Shown: positions 35,149 through 46,207 of the stretch, piece after piece
Layout: every line of letters starts with the position of its first letter
How positions within the stretch are numbered: position 1 is the stretch's first letter
Assembly (NCBI RefSeq): GCF_038502225.1
Contig: NC_091298.1
Location: 27,049,391 to 27,113,390, forward strand
Length of the DNA: 64,000 nucleotides
Direction: 5' to 3'
Source of the DNA: Cherax quadricarinatus
Lineage: Eukaryota; Arthropoda; Malacostraca; Decapoda; Parastacidae
Notes under the pieces: model-generated
What the model was told of the DNA's origin: nothing
Database searches by the model: none
What the model saw: only the letters and a program-made list of their open reading frames with translations
Program-made: the position numbers and the translations under genes

Positions 35149-35522
35149 CCCACTTTGTTACCATAGTAAAGACAGTGGACATTGTTGTCTATGCTTAAGA
35201 CAGCAAGAATCAAACACTCTGCTTTGCTTCATCGAGGAAGTGGCAAGGAAGCAAAAGTACTGTCAGCTTTTTTTTTTTGTGCAAGGAGCAGTGACGGCAT
35301 GGGGCGCTGTGGCGTCTTCAGATTACTTTTGACTCTACTGAGAGTGACACTGACGCCAGGATAACCAACAAAGAACGATCTGTGCGTTAGTGTGAACAAA
35401 GTGTCTCATAAAACACAATAAACACTTAAGAGAAGTGTGATCAGCTTCTTTAGTGATAAGATTGTGAACAATAAAGACAAATCTTGTGGAACATAGTGTA
35501 CCAGTGTGCGTATTCCTAGACT
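35149..35522 (+). other. LTR or leader sequence of the BEL element
   Basis: Follows the shared repeat without recognisable coding. Has two AATAAA signals (about 35,418 and 35,469). It may be the rest of the left LTR plus leader, up to the LINE insertion. Confidence 0.4.
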
Positions 35523-37954
35523 ATGGAAGACGTGGACATCCAAGGACACTTCAGCTTCTATCAAGTCACCCAATACCTCTATAACAAGCACTGCCCTAAA
35601 AAACTAAACAGATGACAGCAAAGAGACTGAACAGTCCCTGGCTAACACCCAGCATTCTCAAATCCATAAATACAAAACACCAATATGAAAAACAGTACAG
35701 AATGGGTCACATAACCAGAGACCAAACAAAACGTTACTCGTCAATCCTAACCAGCCTGATAAGAAGGGCAAAAAAATTGTATTATGAGAACAGATTATCC
35801 AACTTACGAGGTGATATAAAAAAGACCTGGAAAACCCTATCAGAAATTCTGGGAACAAAAAAGATATCACGAAATAGCGAAATAAAATTAGCAAAATCAG
35901 ATGAACCCCAACTCCCACCAACAGAAACAGCAAACAGACTCAATGATTTCTTCTCCACTATAGGACAAAACCTTGCCAATAAAATCCCAAGCTCAGATAC
36001 CCCACCAAATGACTACCTCACCGGCAACTACCCGAAAACACTGTTCCTAGCTCCGACTAACCCATACGAAGTCTCCCTTATTATCAACGCACTAAAAAAC
36101 AAGGCAGGAGATTTAAATACCTTACCACCCTTTATATACAAAAAAGTGTCACAAGTGCTATCACCAATCATTGCAACACTCTTTAACAAATCCATTGAAT
36201 CCTCCACCTTCCCTACAGCTCTCAAAATAGCAAGGGTCACCCCGATCCATAGAGGAGGAGACCAAACAGAGTTGAATAACTATAGGCCAATATCCAACTT
36301 ACACCCTCTCTCAAAAATCTTTGAAAAATTCATTCATAAACGAATCTACTCCTACCTTATCTCCCAAAACATACTCAACCCCTGCCAATTTGGATTCAGG
36401 CCTAATAAAAATACTAATGATGCTATTATACACATGCTAGAACATATATACACTGCAATAGAGAAAAAAGAAGTCCCACTGGGGATCTTCATTGACTTAC
36501 GTAAAGCTTTTGATACAGTTGACCATGACATGCTCCACGTAAAATTGTCACACTATGGTATAAGAGGGCACTCCCTCAACTACCTCAAGTCATACCTCAG
36601 CAACAGAAGCCAATATGTGTACGCAAATGGGGCAAACTCTTCTGCGCAACCAATTACAGTTGGTGTCCCACAGGGAAGTGTCCTTGGCCCTCTTCTCTTT
36701 CTCCTATACATAAATGACCTTCCAAATGCTTCGCAATTACTCAAACCCACACTATTTGCAGATGACACTACATACGTCTTCTCTCACCCGAGCCCAGTCA
36801 CGCTAGCCAGTACTGTAAATACCGAATTACAGAAAATATCTACCTGGATGAGGACTAACAAACTTACACTAAACATTGACAAAACCTACTTCATTCAGTT
36901 TGGTAACAGAGCTACAGATGTCCCTCTCAACATAATGATAAACGGATCACCTATCACAAAACTAACAGAGGGAAAATTCTTAGGAATCCACCTTGATAAT
37001 AGACTCAAATTTCATACACATATACAACAAATTTCTAAGAAAATTTCCAAGACTGTAGGCATACTATCGAAGATACGGTACTATGTTCCACAGTCAGCCC
37101 TCCTGGCCCTTTATCACTCTCTTATTTACCCCTATCTCACCTATGGAATTTGTGCATGGGGCTCAACAACAATTAACCATCTCAGACCACTAATTACTCA
37201 ACAAAAGGCTGCAGTTAGAATGATAACAAATTCTCACTACAGGCAGCACACTCCACCATTATTCAATACACTAAACCTACTCACCATACAAAACATCCAT
37301 ACTTATTACTGCACCTATTACATACATAGAACACTTAACTCTGATATTAACCCTCCCCTCAAACGTCTCCTTGCCAACCTCAACAGAACACATGACCATA
37401 ACACAAGGCACAGATCACTCTTTGATGTTCCTCGTGTCCATCTCACACTATGCAAAAACTCAATGCACATAAAAGGCCCTAAAATCTGGAATTCATTACC
37501 TGTAAATATAAAAGAAACACTACCTGTTTATAAATTCAAGTCTCTTCTCAAAGATCACTTACTCACCCAAAACCAAATAAATACTGAATAACTGAACCTT
37601 ATAAATTGTATATCTTAAATGTTTCTCACAATTATATCACATAAATGTTAAACCTAAAACCGAATCTAACTTTATTATTTTTTAAATACACTACCTAACA
37701 GAATCACTACCTAACTGAATGCAACCATATGACCTGTCTTTGTAATACTCACTTGTGCTTTATAGTAATCTGTTTACATTAATGTTTTATCACTGATTTC
37801 ATCATTGCTTAGTTAATCTTAAGTTAATTTTAAGCCAGCCCGTAATGCTATGCATAGTATAAGTGGCTTTGGCATGCTGCTCTTATCTGTATTTTTTTTG
37901 TACCTCTGTAAGTGTGCTCAAATTGAAAATAAATAAATAAATAAATAAATAAAT
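35523..37954 (+). mobile_element. 5'-truncated L2/CR1-group LINE
   Basis: Starts within the EN-RT connector (FSFYQVTQYLYNKHCPKK in one frame, then the main frame) and ends in (AAAT)n at 37,926-37,954. A second, shorter copy of the 3' end lies inverted at 26,121-26,565. It lies between the left terminal repeat and the inverted BEL pol, so it probably inserted into that element. Confidence 0.88.
35612..37591 (+). CDS. L2/CR1-group reverse transcriptase, N-terminally truncated
   Basis: 659 residues without a stop. Connector (RLNSPWLTPSILKSI, KKTWKTLSEILG), then RT: NYRPISNLHPLSKIFEK, CQFGFRPNKNTNDAI, IFIDLRKAFDTVDH (first Asp about residue 295), GVPQGSVLGPLLFLLYINDL, TLFADDTTY (about 381), LNIDKTYFIQFG, KFLGIHLDN. 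The C-terminus HNTRHRSLF...GPKIWNSLP is typical of the L2/CR1/Daphne group. The endonuclease is missing, and a one-base frameshift at about 35,602 separates it from the upstream connector. This piece is open from a true ATG, but that codon is internal to the family protein, so I would not call it a functional start. Confidence 0.92.
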   Translation: MTAKRLNSPWLTPSILKSINTKHQYEKQYRMGHITRDQTKRYSSILTSLIRRAKKLYYENRLSNLRGDIKKTWKTLSEILGTKKISRNSEIKLAKSDEPQLPPTETANRLNDFFSTIGQNLANKIPSSDTPPNDYLTGNYPKTLFLAPTNPYEVSLIINALKNKAGDLNTLPPFIYKKVSQVLSPIIATLFNKSIESSTFPTALKIARVTPIHRGGDQTELNNYRPISNLHPLSKIFEKFIHKRIYSYLISQNILNPCQFGFRPNKNTNDAIIHMLEHIYTAIEKKEVPLGIFIDLRKAFDTVDHDMLHVKLSHYGIRGHSLNYLKSYLSNRSQYVYANGANSSAQPITVGVPQGSVLGPLLFLLYINDLPNASQLLKPTLFADDTTYVFSHPSPVTLASTVNTELQKISTWMRTNKLTLNIDKTYFIQFGNRATDVPLNIMINGSPITKLTEGKFLGIHLDNRLKFHTHIQQISKKISKTVGILSKIRYYVPQSALLALYHSLIYPYLTYGICAWGSTTINHLRPLITQQKAAVRMITNSHYRQHTPPLFNTLNLLTIQNIHTYYCTYYIHRTLNSDINPPLKRLLANLNRTHDHNTRHRSLFDVPRVHLTLCKNSMHIKGPKIWNSLPVNIKETLPVYKFKSLLKDHLLTQNQINTE

Positions 37955-38304
37955 ACCTGTCGAAGGTGTGAAGAACACCATAGCTCACGCTACAAGAGCA
38001 AGGTAGGTTACGAATTTCTTGTAGTACGGGGGACTGCGCAGTTCTTGAGTCGCAAGGAGTTTGTAATCAACCTATAGTCGGCAGTAAGGGGCGGACTTTT
38101 GAGTCCACACAAGTAAGTTTGTCAGCCATCAGTGAATGAAATATGCTGACATAACACCCCCTAGGGGTAATTTATAATCTTACAAATTATAACTCTTTAC
38201 AGCCCGTTGAGAGATGACTTCGACAGCTTCTCAAGACCTGGTCTGCAGAGGCGGCTGTGCAGGCGATGAGCTGTCTTTCTAAGTTACGTACAAACTCTTT
38301 AAAC
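37955..38304. other. internal BEL-element sequence or leader, unassigned
   Basis: Between the LINE tail and the inverted pol. No coding motif seen. Contains a short palindrome TTATAATCTTACAAATTATAA at about 38,170. Confidence 0.4.
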
Positions 38305-41300
38305 TTAACTGGTAATGCCATTTCTCAACAAACAGATGTACACCTTGATAGGAACTTTGTCAACTGTTTTGGTTAAAATTATTGGTCCAGTGTAATCTAC
38401 ACCTGTCACCTGAAATGGAGTGACATGACAAACTCTTTCAGAGGGATATGGAGGTGGACCTGGATACTGACATACTCGCAGATCGTAGTGACGACAAGTA
38501 ATACAGTCCTTTATTTGTTTTTTCACACTTTGTCGACCTTGAGGTATCCAGTAGGATTGTTGTATATGACAAAGTGTGTCAGCTACCCCACCATGTAACA
38601 CGTTACTGTGGGCGTTTTGCACAATCAGTTTTGTTAGCCAATGATTCTTGGGGATCAATATTGGATGTATGGCTTCTTTAGGTAGTGAAGAATTATGAAT
38701 CCTTCCTCGACATCTTATAATCTTTTCTGAGTCGAGATAAAGTCCTAAAGAATTAATCATAAAAGGTTTCTTTGGGTATTTATCTTGTTTTTCCAGAAAT
38801 TTATATTCTGTAGAGAAAACATCTTTCTGTATTAGTTTCACCCAGTATTTAATGGGTTCAAGACATTCATAATCAGGTTTTATTCCTTTAATGAATTTAA
38901 AGACAAGAGCTGTAACTCTTAAGAGTCTACCCAAAGATGAGTATTTATATCCATCAATGACTCTTTCTGCTGTGTCTGCAGTATTTACACAACTTATTTC
39001 TGCTGTGTTCAAGCAGACTGTTTCTTCTGGCATAATGTGAGCTTTTTGCTGAGGCCAGTTATTTTCATTAGAGAGCCAGGTCGGTCCGTGGAGCCATAAT
39101 TTATTATCCACAAATTTCTTGAGTGGGACACCACGTGACAACATGTCAGCTGGATTCTCTTGGGTAGAGACGTGGAGAAAGAGATAATCTCTCTGCATCT
39201 CTATTATTTCTGCTACTCTGTTCTGTACATAGACCAACTTACTCTTATTATTTCTTAACCATTGGAGAACTGCTTCATTATCACTCCAGATCACTGTTTT
39301 TTCAATAGTGAGATGATCAAGTTCTTTGTTGAGATAGATAGTTAATTTTGTACCTACATAGAGTGCTATCAGTTCCAATTGTGGTACTGTTCTGACCTTC
39401 AAGGGTGCGACCCTGGCCTTTGAAGTAATTAGTGTACTTCCTTCAGCATTACTCATGTAAGCTACAGCGCCATAACCTCTGGTTGACGCATCACAGAACA
39501 CATGTAATGTGTAATTGTTTCCCTCTTGACCTATTTGTCTGGGAAATGTAATTTGATGAAGTTGTTTAAACTCCCTGGATATTTCATCCCATGCTGACTC
39601 ATTTCTAGAGGCAAGTTCTCATCCCATCCAATTTTGAGCTTCCATGCATCTTGCATAAGCATTTTACCCTTTATGGTAATTGGTGAGACGAGTCCTAGAG
39701 GATCAAAACATTGTGGTACCTCTGACAGTAAACTACGTTTAGTGAGTGTACTGCATGATTTATTGTTTATCCTTTTGAGACTCAAAGTATCTTCCTGTGT
39801 GTTCCAATTAAGTCCCAGCATATTGTTGCAATCAGGAATTTCAGTTTCAGGGAAATCTTCATTGATAAGTTCCCTTAATTGCACTGAATTAGTATTCCAC
39901 ATCCTTAGAGGCATATTTGCTTCTTTCATCTCCTTGTTAGCTTCTCTGTATAAGGATTTCAAATCCTCCTCTTTATTCACAGTACCTTGAAGATTGTCCA
40001 CATAGAAACTTTTCTTTAAGATTTCTTTGAAGGGACTTTCAGATTTCTTCAAATGAGTATTTAGAGTAGCTTCTAGTAAGAATGGAGAGGATGTTGCACC
40101 AAATAATACTGATTTGAAACGATAAGTTTTCACAGGACTTTGAGGATCATGTGGATTTTCAGGCCACAAGAATCGAGTATAATCTCTATTTCTTGTAGTC
40201 CTACTCTTAAGAAAGCTTTGGAAATATCAGCCGTGTAGGCATATGAGTTTGTGCGAAATTTCATAAGCACGTCTCCAAGCTTCTCAGTTAGTGAGGGTCC
40301 GGTCATCAGACAGTCATTAAGACTTGCTACATCTTTCTTTGCACGTGCGCTGCAATTATATACAACACGTAGTGGAGTGGTTTCAGAATCTTTTCTGACT
40401 CCATGGTGCGGGAGATAATGAGCTTCTGTCTTCAACTTATCTTCGACTATTTCCTCAATGAATTTATTGTCCAACTGTTCTTGTATGATATTATCATAGA
40501 CAGTCAGTAGCTCTGGGTTCTTCCTGAGCTCATGTATTTGTGCTTTCATTTGTCCGAAAGCCATGCGATAATTGCTAGGCAGATGTGGTGGATTTAATTT
40601 CCATGGTAACCTAACCCAATACTGTCCATCTTTATATTTGACAGTGTCCAAATATTGGCTATAAGTCTGAGACTCTTGTGGGCTTGGTTTATTTACATCA
40701 GTAACTATCGCGTCTAAATCCCACAACTTATCAACTGGTTCATTCATTTCTTCCAGTAATGATAATTTTTGCTGTGGTACATGATCAGTGGTTATTCTCG
40801 TAACTAGTACATTTTCCACTGAATCAATATCAGCTTCTTTCCCACTTTGAGAGGGAATGGGACCACATATCATGTGGCCTCCTGCTGTTTTCAGCAAGTG
40901 AACATCATGTTTACTTACTATATTTTGCACAAAACAGTGATAATAATCACTTCCAATGATTAAATCAATTGGACTAATTGTGTCCGTTTGTATGTCAGGA
41001 CAGGCTAACTTGACCTTAGCTGCTTTTAGTGCTGCAACTGTTTCTTTTAATGCCTGGATCTGCACAGACTTAGGCAAATCATCTACTACCACAGCTTCTA
41101 CTGTCTTTTTCCTGTTTCCTAGACCAACAGTGATTCTGGCTAGGTCATATGTCTGTTTACCAGAATTGTGGAAAAAAACAGCTATATCTAACTGTATTTT
41201 GGCATAGGGTTGTTTATTCAGTTTCTGCAACACTGTTTTTCTTATGAGGGACCTTTGTGAGCCTTGATCAAATAATGTTAGCACATCGGTTTTGTATAAT

Positions 41301-42682
41301 TTATTAGATAACTCAACTCGAGCTATCGGGAGAGCAGTTGCTTTAAACTTATCTCTCACATTTAATGCTGTTGCTTGTTGACTTCCTGATTCTGTGGAAG
41401 TCTGCTGCTGTTCAGCAAAAGTATTTGGGCATAATGCTGTATGATGCATACCCTTGCATTTAAAACACTTCTTCAGTGAGCATTTTCCTCCCTTGTGTTC
41501 ACCTAAACACTTGATGCACCTTTTCAGCTGATGAACACGTTGTTTACGTGCCTCCATTGATGTGTATTGACTACAATACTGTGCCCAATGTGTTCCATCA
41601 CAAAGTACACATTTTGGAGTACGTTTATGTGTGACAGTCTGTTTACTGTCTGTTGTATTCACAGCTTGATAAATGCCTATATGGGATTTCCCATTATGTG
41701 GTTTAGTGGGAGTAGGTATACTCTTGTTATACTGAGTTGAAGGTTTATTATCCACGGGATTTGTGGATTTTTCATCTTGTCTCGTTGCTTGCATGCATGA
41801 AACTATTGTTTGTAAACCATTGCTAATTTCCTCACAAGTGAAATAGCGTTTATTGAACATAATATTTAATCGTTCAATAGTTTGTGGTGACAACTTATCT
41901 TGTACAATACCACTGATAAACCAATCACATTGTCTTAGGTCATATTTAGCACCTAGATATCTGAGACTATTGTCTAATGTGATTCTAAATGCCTGTAAGT
42001 CTGAAAAACAATGTCTGGGTGGCTTCAAGCTTGATATTAAGACTGCATGTCTAACTCTGGCCTTGTCATCATCAAAGTAATTGTCTGCTAAGACACGTAA
42101 GGCTATTTGATAATTACCTTTAACCACCGGAAATGACTTGATCAGTTCATAGGGTTCTCCCTTCACAAGACATTTAAGATAATTGAACTTACCAATCTCA
42201 TCTATGTCAGTTCGTGAATTTACTATGGATTGAAAACCACTAATGAATTCTTCATAATTATGACCTTGGAAAATAGGTAATGACAATGTAGGTAAGCTTG
42301 GTAATGGGACACTTGTTGTTGTTACAGGTGTAACAGGTGTTTGACCACTAGTTACAGTAGGTCTCTGTGACAGAGTTTTGCGGCAGATAACCTGTACTCC
42401 TGTCCACCTTAATTGTTGATTACTAAAAGTATCCAAAACATTTTTAATTTCATCCTCAGATGGATCTGATTCAAGAAATTTATTTTCATAATGTGTATAG
42501 TCTGAATCAATTATTTTCAGACGTTGTGTAAATAATTCAAATTTGACCTCAATATCATCAAAATCTATGTCTGTATCTTGAGTTAATCCTATACAGACTG
42601 AAATTAGATTTTCTAATTGTGTAATCTTAGTCTGTAAAGACTGAAACTGGGTTTTCAAACAAGCATTTATATCCTGATGCAA
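38305..42682 (-). pseudogene. BEL/Pao gag-pol body, inverted and frame-broken
   Basis: Minus-strand domains in order: coiled-coil gag (DUF1759-like, 42,682-about 41,750); three zinc knuckles around 41,600-41,430 (CVLCDGTHWAQYC, CIKCLGEHKGGKC, CFKCKGMHHTALC); retropepsin-like protease LFDQGSQRSLI (about 41,270); RT with LRVVYNCSARAKKDVASLND, ADISKAFLRV, SVLFGATSSPFLL and FYVDNLQGTV; RNase H with VFCDASTRGYGAVAYM and VIWSDNEAVLQWL; integrase zinc domain (HSNVLHGGVADTL...CITCRHYD) and the first core Asp in VTGVDYTGPI. The integrase stops after VYICLL. There are frameshifts at about 40,190 and 39,530. The first gag codon visible is TTG, so the true start lies beyond the inversion breakpoint. Confidence 0.93.
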
Positions 42683-42885
42683 ATGGAATCATCAGGACAG
42701 TTGATGTTTTAAGCAAAGGTGTAGTGAATAAGCGGACAATAAATAAACTAGTGCCGTTAGAATTACACAGTGTTGAAAACAAAATTACTGATTCTTCAGA
42801 AACTGCACAGACTAAAGCTGTTCAGAAAAGACAAGCAGCAGTGGTGGCGAGTGAGAAAATCAAATTAATGTTAAGTGATGAATAG
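42673..42885 (+). pseudogene. C-terminus of a BEL/Pao polyprotein on the plus strand
   Basis: An open stretch ending in TAG at 42,883. It contains DANGIIRTVDVLSKG, KRTINKLVPLEL and a Lys/Ala-rich end, followed by the right terminal repeat 33 bases later. The RTVDV...NKLVPLE pattern is the end of the DUF5641-type domain closing BEL/Pao integrases. It touches the 5' end of the oppositely oriented gag-pol body at 42,673-42,682, so body and C-terminus of apparently one element point in opposite directions. Confidence 0.82.
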
Positions 42886-42917
42886 TTCACCTGCAGCGAA
42901 CCTCCGCCGCCCCCCAG

Positions 42918-43173
42918 TGTGGAGAAATTTTCTCCAGGAGGGGGGTATCAGCCCCCTTCAGCCCCTTCAGCCCCTTTCAGCCCTGAGGGTCCCAGCCCTC
43001 TCAGAAGGGGCAAGCATCTTGTTTACTGCTACAGTGAGTAATTGATCACAGATGCCGTACGAGTATGCGACGTGGTCAAGTGACCGCTGCTCCTTGCAGA
43101 GTGTTGCGGAGTGTGTTTTAATAAGAGACAGTACATCTCTTACTTTAGCAGGACAATTAAGGAAAATCCTGCT
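42918..43173 (+). repeat. 256-bp direct terminal repeat, right (candidate LTR)
   Basis: Pairs with 34,893-35,148. It follows the plus-strand BEL C-terminus and a C-rich run (CCGCCGCCCCCCAG), and is followed by TCCTGATGACTTC of the minisatellite. TGATGA precedes the left repeat and recurs 3 bases after the right one, a possible target duplication that the repetitive flank cannot prove. Confidence 0.82.
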
Positions 43174-43461
43174 TCCTGATGACTTCGGAGAATGTCTCTC
43201 CTGGTGACTTCAGAGAATGTCTCTCCTGGTGACTTCAGAGAATGTCTCTCCTGGTGACTTCAGAGAATGTCTCTCCTGGTGACTTCAGAGAATGTCTCTC
43301 CTGGTGACTTCAGAGAATGTCTCTCCTGATGACTTCGGAGAATGTCTCTCCTGGTGACTTCAGAGAATGTCTCTGCTGGTGACTTCAGAGAATGTCTCTC
43401 CTGGTGACTTCAGAGAATGTCTCTCCTGGTGACTTCAGAGAATGTCTCTCCTGATGACTTC
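43174..43461 (+). repeat. 25-bp minisatellite, right flank
   Basis: About eleven units of TGACTTCAGAGAATGTCTCTCCTGG with a few CGGAG variants. More homogeneous and longer than the left block. Confidence 0.95.
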
Positions 43462-44641
43462 ATGCTTTTAACACTAGTATTCCGTCCTCAGTGGAAAGTT
43501 ATAAAGGTCTTTTGTTACTTTTTTTAACAAATTGTGACGTTGCACTGTGTAGGCTATGATTTGTGAATTTACATTAAAAAAAGAACATTCGGAACTAATA
43601 TTCGAGAATGCTACTTTATATCGGCTTCAAACTTTCGCGTTCGAGTGGCGTATATAAACGATGATTTACATTATTAGTGAGCTTCGTAAACTTAAATTTG
43701 CTCATTATATTTGTGGAGGGTTTTGAATATCCTACCTAGCTGCGGCACTAACAGACTGGTATATCAAACTGATCGTTGAAAGGGATCTTTACACTGCTTT
43801 AAGTCTACATAATATTATTAGTGATTCTTAGCGAGATGTCTGTAAGTAGTTTCCTGACATTATATTTTCTTAGTCTAAGGTTTTCGTTTGTTACTTGTGA
43901 ACTTCTTATCCGATCGGCTTCAAATTTTGAACGGTGGTGTAATGTAACTACGGAAGGTCCACGCAAGTAACGGCGTGTGGAGGTGCCCCTGACTGGGTTT
44001 TTTGGGGGGGATAACTAAAGAAATAACTGATCGGCCTCAAACCTTCACCGAGAATCAAATCTTCGGCCCAGAATTTTTTAATTTAATTTAATAATTAATG
44101 TTAAGCGCTTAACCCATGTGGGTTATTCAGCGCAAGGCATGGTGGAGGCTTGATCCTCAGTCTCGTGAGAGCGAGACACACGTGTTTCCTATTTGTACTC
44201 ACCTAGATGTATCCTTCGGCCCAGAATCAGTGCGAATATTCAAAGGAATACTCGCACTGATTCTCGGTCGAGTAAGCTTTAATTTGCCAGTTTTATTAAA
44301 GAGAGTGATTGTCATGCTTCTTTCGATCGACCAACACTAAATTCTCGTGCATCTTAAAAAAAAAAATTTGTTTGATTTTGGTCTGAGTTCCATTCTGCTA
44401 ATGTTATTGAAGGAAAATAAAATCTATTGTTATTCATGCAATAATCTGTGAATGCCTCATCTGATCAGTTTCAAACCTTCAACGCTAATGCATCTTATTA
44501 AGAGGAAGCTACAGAATGTTCCTGGACGGCACAGCTGCCGAACTGTCAGTCTTCCCCAGTCCGTCAGTCGTCCTCCTCGCTGACTCATAAGTTATGCAAT
44601 TCCCAGTTTGACTCAAGAAATCGTAATGACACGATTGCAAA
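43462..44641. other. AT-rich spacer with short repeat fragment
   Basis: No gene recognised. At about 44,165-44,275 a piece with GTGTTTCCTATTTGTACTC is followed by an inverted pair around GAATCAGTGCGAATATTC. The 74-aa frame at 44,116-44,340 is not supported. Confidence 0.45.
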
Positions 44642-44762
44642 CAAACCATACCCCCGGCCGGGATTGAACCCGCGGTCATAGAGTCTCAAAACTCCAGCCC
44701 GTCGCGTTAGCCACTAGACCAGCTAGCCACAATAAGATTCATCCAACTAGGTATATTTCTAC
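44642..44762 (-). mobile_element. tRNA-derived SINE, minus copy
   Basis: Minus strand 44,728-44,656 folds in tRNA style: A-box TGGTCTAGTGGCTAACG and B-box GGGTTCAATCCCGG. The adjoining TAGTTGGATGAATCTTATTG is shared with the plus copy. It is the mirror of 44,887-45,003. Not a functional tRNA: acceptor ends do not pair. Confidence 0.85.
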
Positions 44763-44886
44763 ACCATAGGAAGATTAGCAACGGCACCACTGTGACCACA
44801 AATGCAAGTTTTTACAGACGAATCTCCAGCTAGCGTGGCCGTGACGAACTCTAGCTCAAGTCCCTTCACTGCCGTCAACATGACTC

Positions 44887-45003
44887 AGAAATATACCTAG
44901 TTGGATGAATCTTATTGTGGCTAGCTGGTCTAGTGGCTAACGCGACGGTCTGGAGTTTTGAGACTCTATGACCGCGGGTTCAATCCCGGCCGGGGGTTTG
45001 GTT
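44887..45003 (+). mobile_element. tRNA-derived SINE, plus copy
   Basis: Same unit in opposite orientation, tRNA-like part 44,919-44,992. About 125 bp of unrelated sequence separate the two copies, making a long-arm inverted repeat. Both B-boxes are intact, so either unit could recruit RNA polymerase III. Confidence 0.85.
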
Positions 45004-45416
45004 TAATTCCCAGTTTCTTAACAAATTTGAAAAATCAAATATTTTTTTCTTTTAGGGTTGTAGAGTAAACATAACTGAGGAAAGAAAACTGAGACTAATG
45101 GAAAATTAACGGTTGATTTTTTTTAAGTATCAAGACTTCAACTCACTCTTAAATATACTTTTGCATGGTTTTATTCCACAAAGATGAAATAAGATATTTA
45201 TCTGGGAAATTAATGTTTATTTGAAAATCACATGGCAGTGATATTATATATAATTTATTTACTAAGAGATATGACTACCCTTTGTTTTACAAGCATTGTT
45301 CCACGCTGCGGCACAGAATCGACCAACCTGTACCTAGATTCATGGTATAAACCTTGGTAATAAATACCGACAAGTTGGTTTAGAAAGACACGTAAACAAA
45401 CACTATAACATATTTA

Positions 45417-45456
45417 TTAGAAAACGTTTCGGTCCTGGGACCTTGATCACTTCTAA
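45417..45456 (-). ncRNA. hammerhead ribozyme variant, G3/C8 core
   Basis: Minus strand: stem I UUAGAA, core GUGAUCA, A, stem II GGUC-CCAG-GACC (or 5 bp with a 2-base loop), GAAA, CG, UU, stem I partner UUCUAA (six perfect pairs). Relative to CUGANGA, C3 is G and G8 is C, a compensatory swap of the pair that forms in active hammerheads. Everything else is conserved. Confidence 0.75.
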
Positions 45457-45794
45457 CATACAGAGGTAGAAAGACATTATATATATAGGCGGAGAGTGAG
45501 ATGTGACGCACGTGACCTGAGGAATGTCGTAAGAACATAAGAATGGAGGAACACTGTAGAAGGCCTACTGGTCCATGCGAGGCAGGTCCTTATCAAAACA
45601 ACCTCTACCTATGATGAGGACGGGTAGACGATGAAATCATAGGTAGAGGTTGTTTTGATAAGGACCTGCCTCGCATGGGCCAGTAGGCCTTCTACAGTGT
45701 TCCTCCATTCTTATGTTCTTATGACATTCCTCAGGTCACGTGCGTCACATCTCACTCTCCGCCTATATATATAATGTCTTTCTACCTCTGTATG

Positions 45795-45834
45795 TTAGAA
45801 GTGATCAAGGTCCCAGGACCGAAACGTTTTCTAA
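45795..45834 (+). ncRNA. hammerhead ribozyme variant, G3/C8 core (second arm)
   Basis: Identical to the minus-strand motif of the other arm: UUAGAA, GUGAUCA, A, GGUC-CCAG-GACC, GAAA, CG, UU, UUCUAA. Both copies retain every base, so the swapped core was present when the palindrome formed. Confidence 0.75.
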
Positions 45835-46207
45835 TAAATATGTTATAGTGTTTGCTTACGTGTCTTTCTAAACCACCTAGATTCATATCTGAGTTACGGT
45901 CAAGGAACTCAGCACACTTCATATAGAATTGATCCTATGAAGTATGATATTCCAATGAAATATGATGAACATATTTTAGCAAGTTCTTCGTCGTGGTACC
46001 AGGTCGTAATAACAGCTGTAGTTAGCTTCTCCATAGTTCAACAGTCCTGTTTCGCGATACTTCGTTTGGTTATTACCCATAGATTCTCAGTTGGGTTGTG
46101 ATCAGAAGTTTCCAGGCCAATTTAGAACGTTTATCCCACTCTCTTCGAAGAATGTCAGGATTTTTTTCTGGAAGTGTGGCTCTGGACTGGTACCTAAAGT
46201 CAGTACC

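Larger units (their letters stand above)
45344..45874. mobile_element. ORF-less palindromic Penelope-like element with 12-bp TSD and nested CR1 tails
   Basis: Flanked by ACCTAGATTCAT at 45,332-45,343 and 45,875-45,886. Two near-perfect arms of about 245 bp meet at GATGAGGACGGGTAGACGATG (centre about 45,615-45,635). Outward from the centre each arm holds CTACCTATGAT, a CR1 3'-end segment (GCCTCGCATGGGCCAGTAGG to TTCTTATGTTCTTATG), PLE sequence, a hammerhead with swapped core, and AATAAATATG. No protein is encoded. Confidence 0.88.

Noticed and set aside
44919..44992. Functional tRNA gene
   Set aside because: A and B boxes are present but acceptor ends do not pair and a shared non-tRNA body follows; it is a SINE head.
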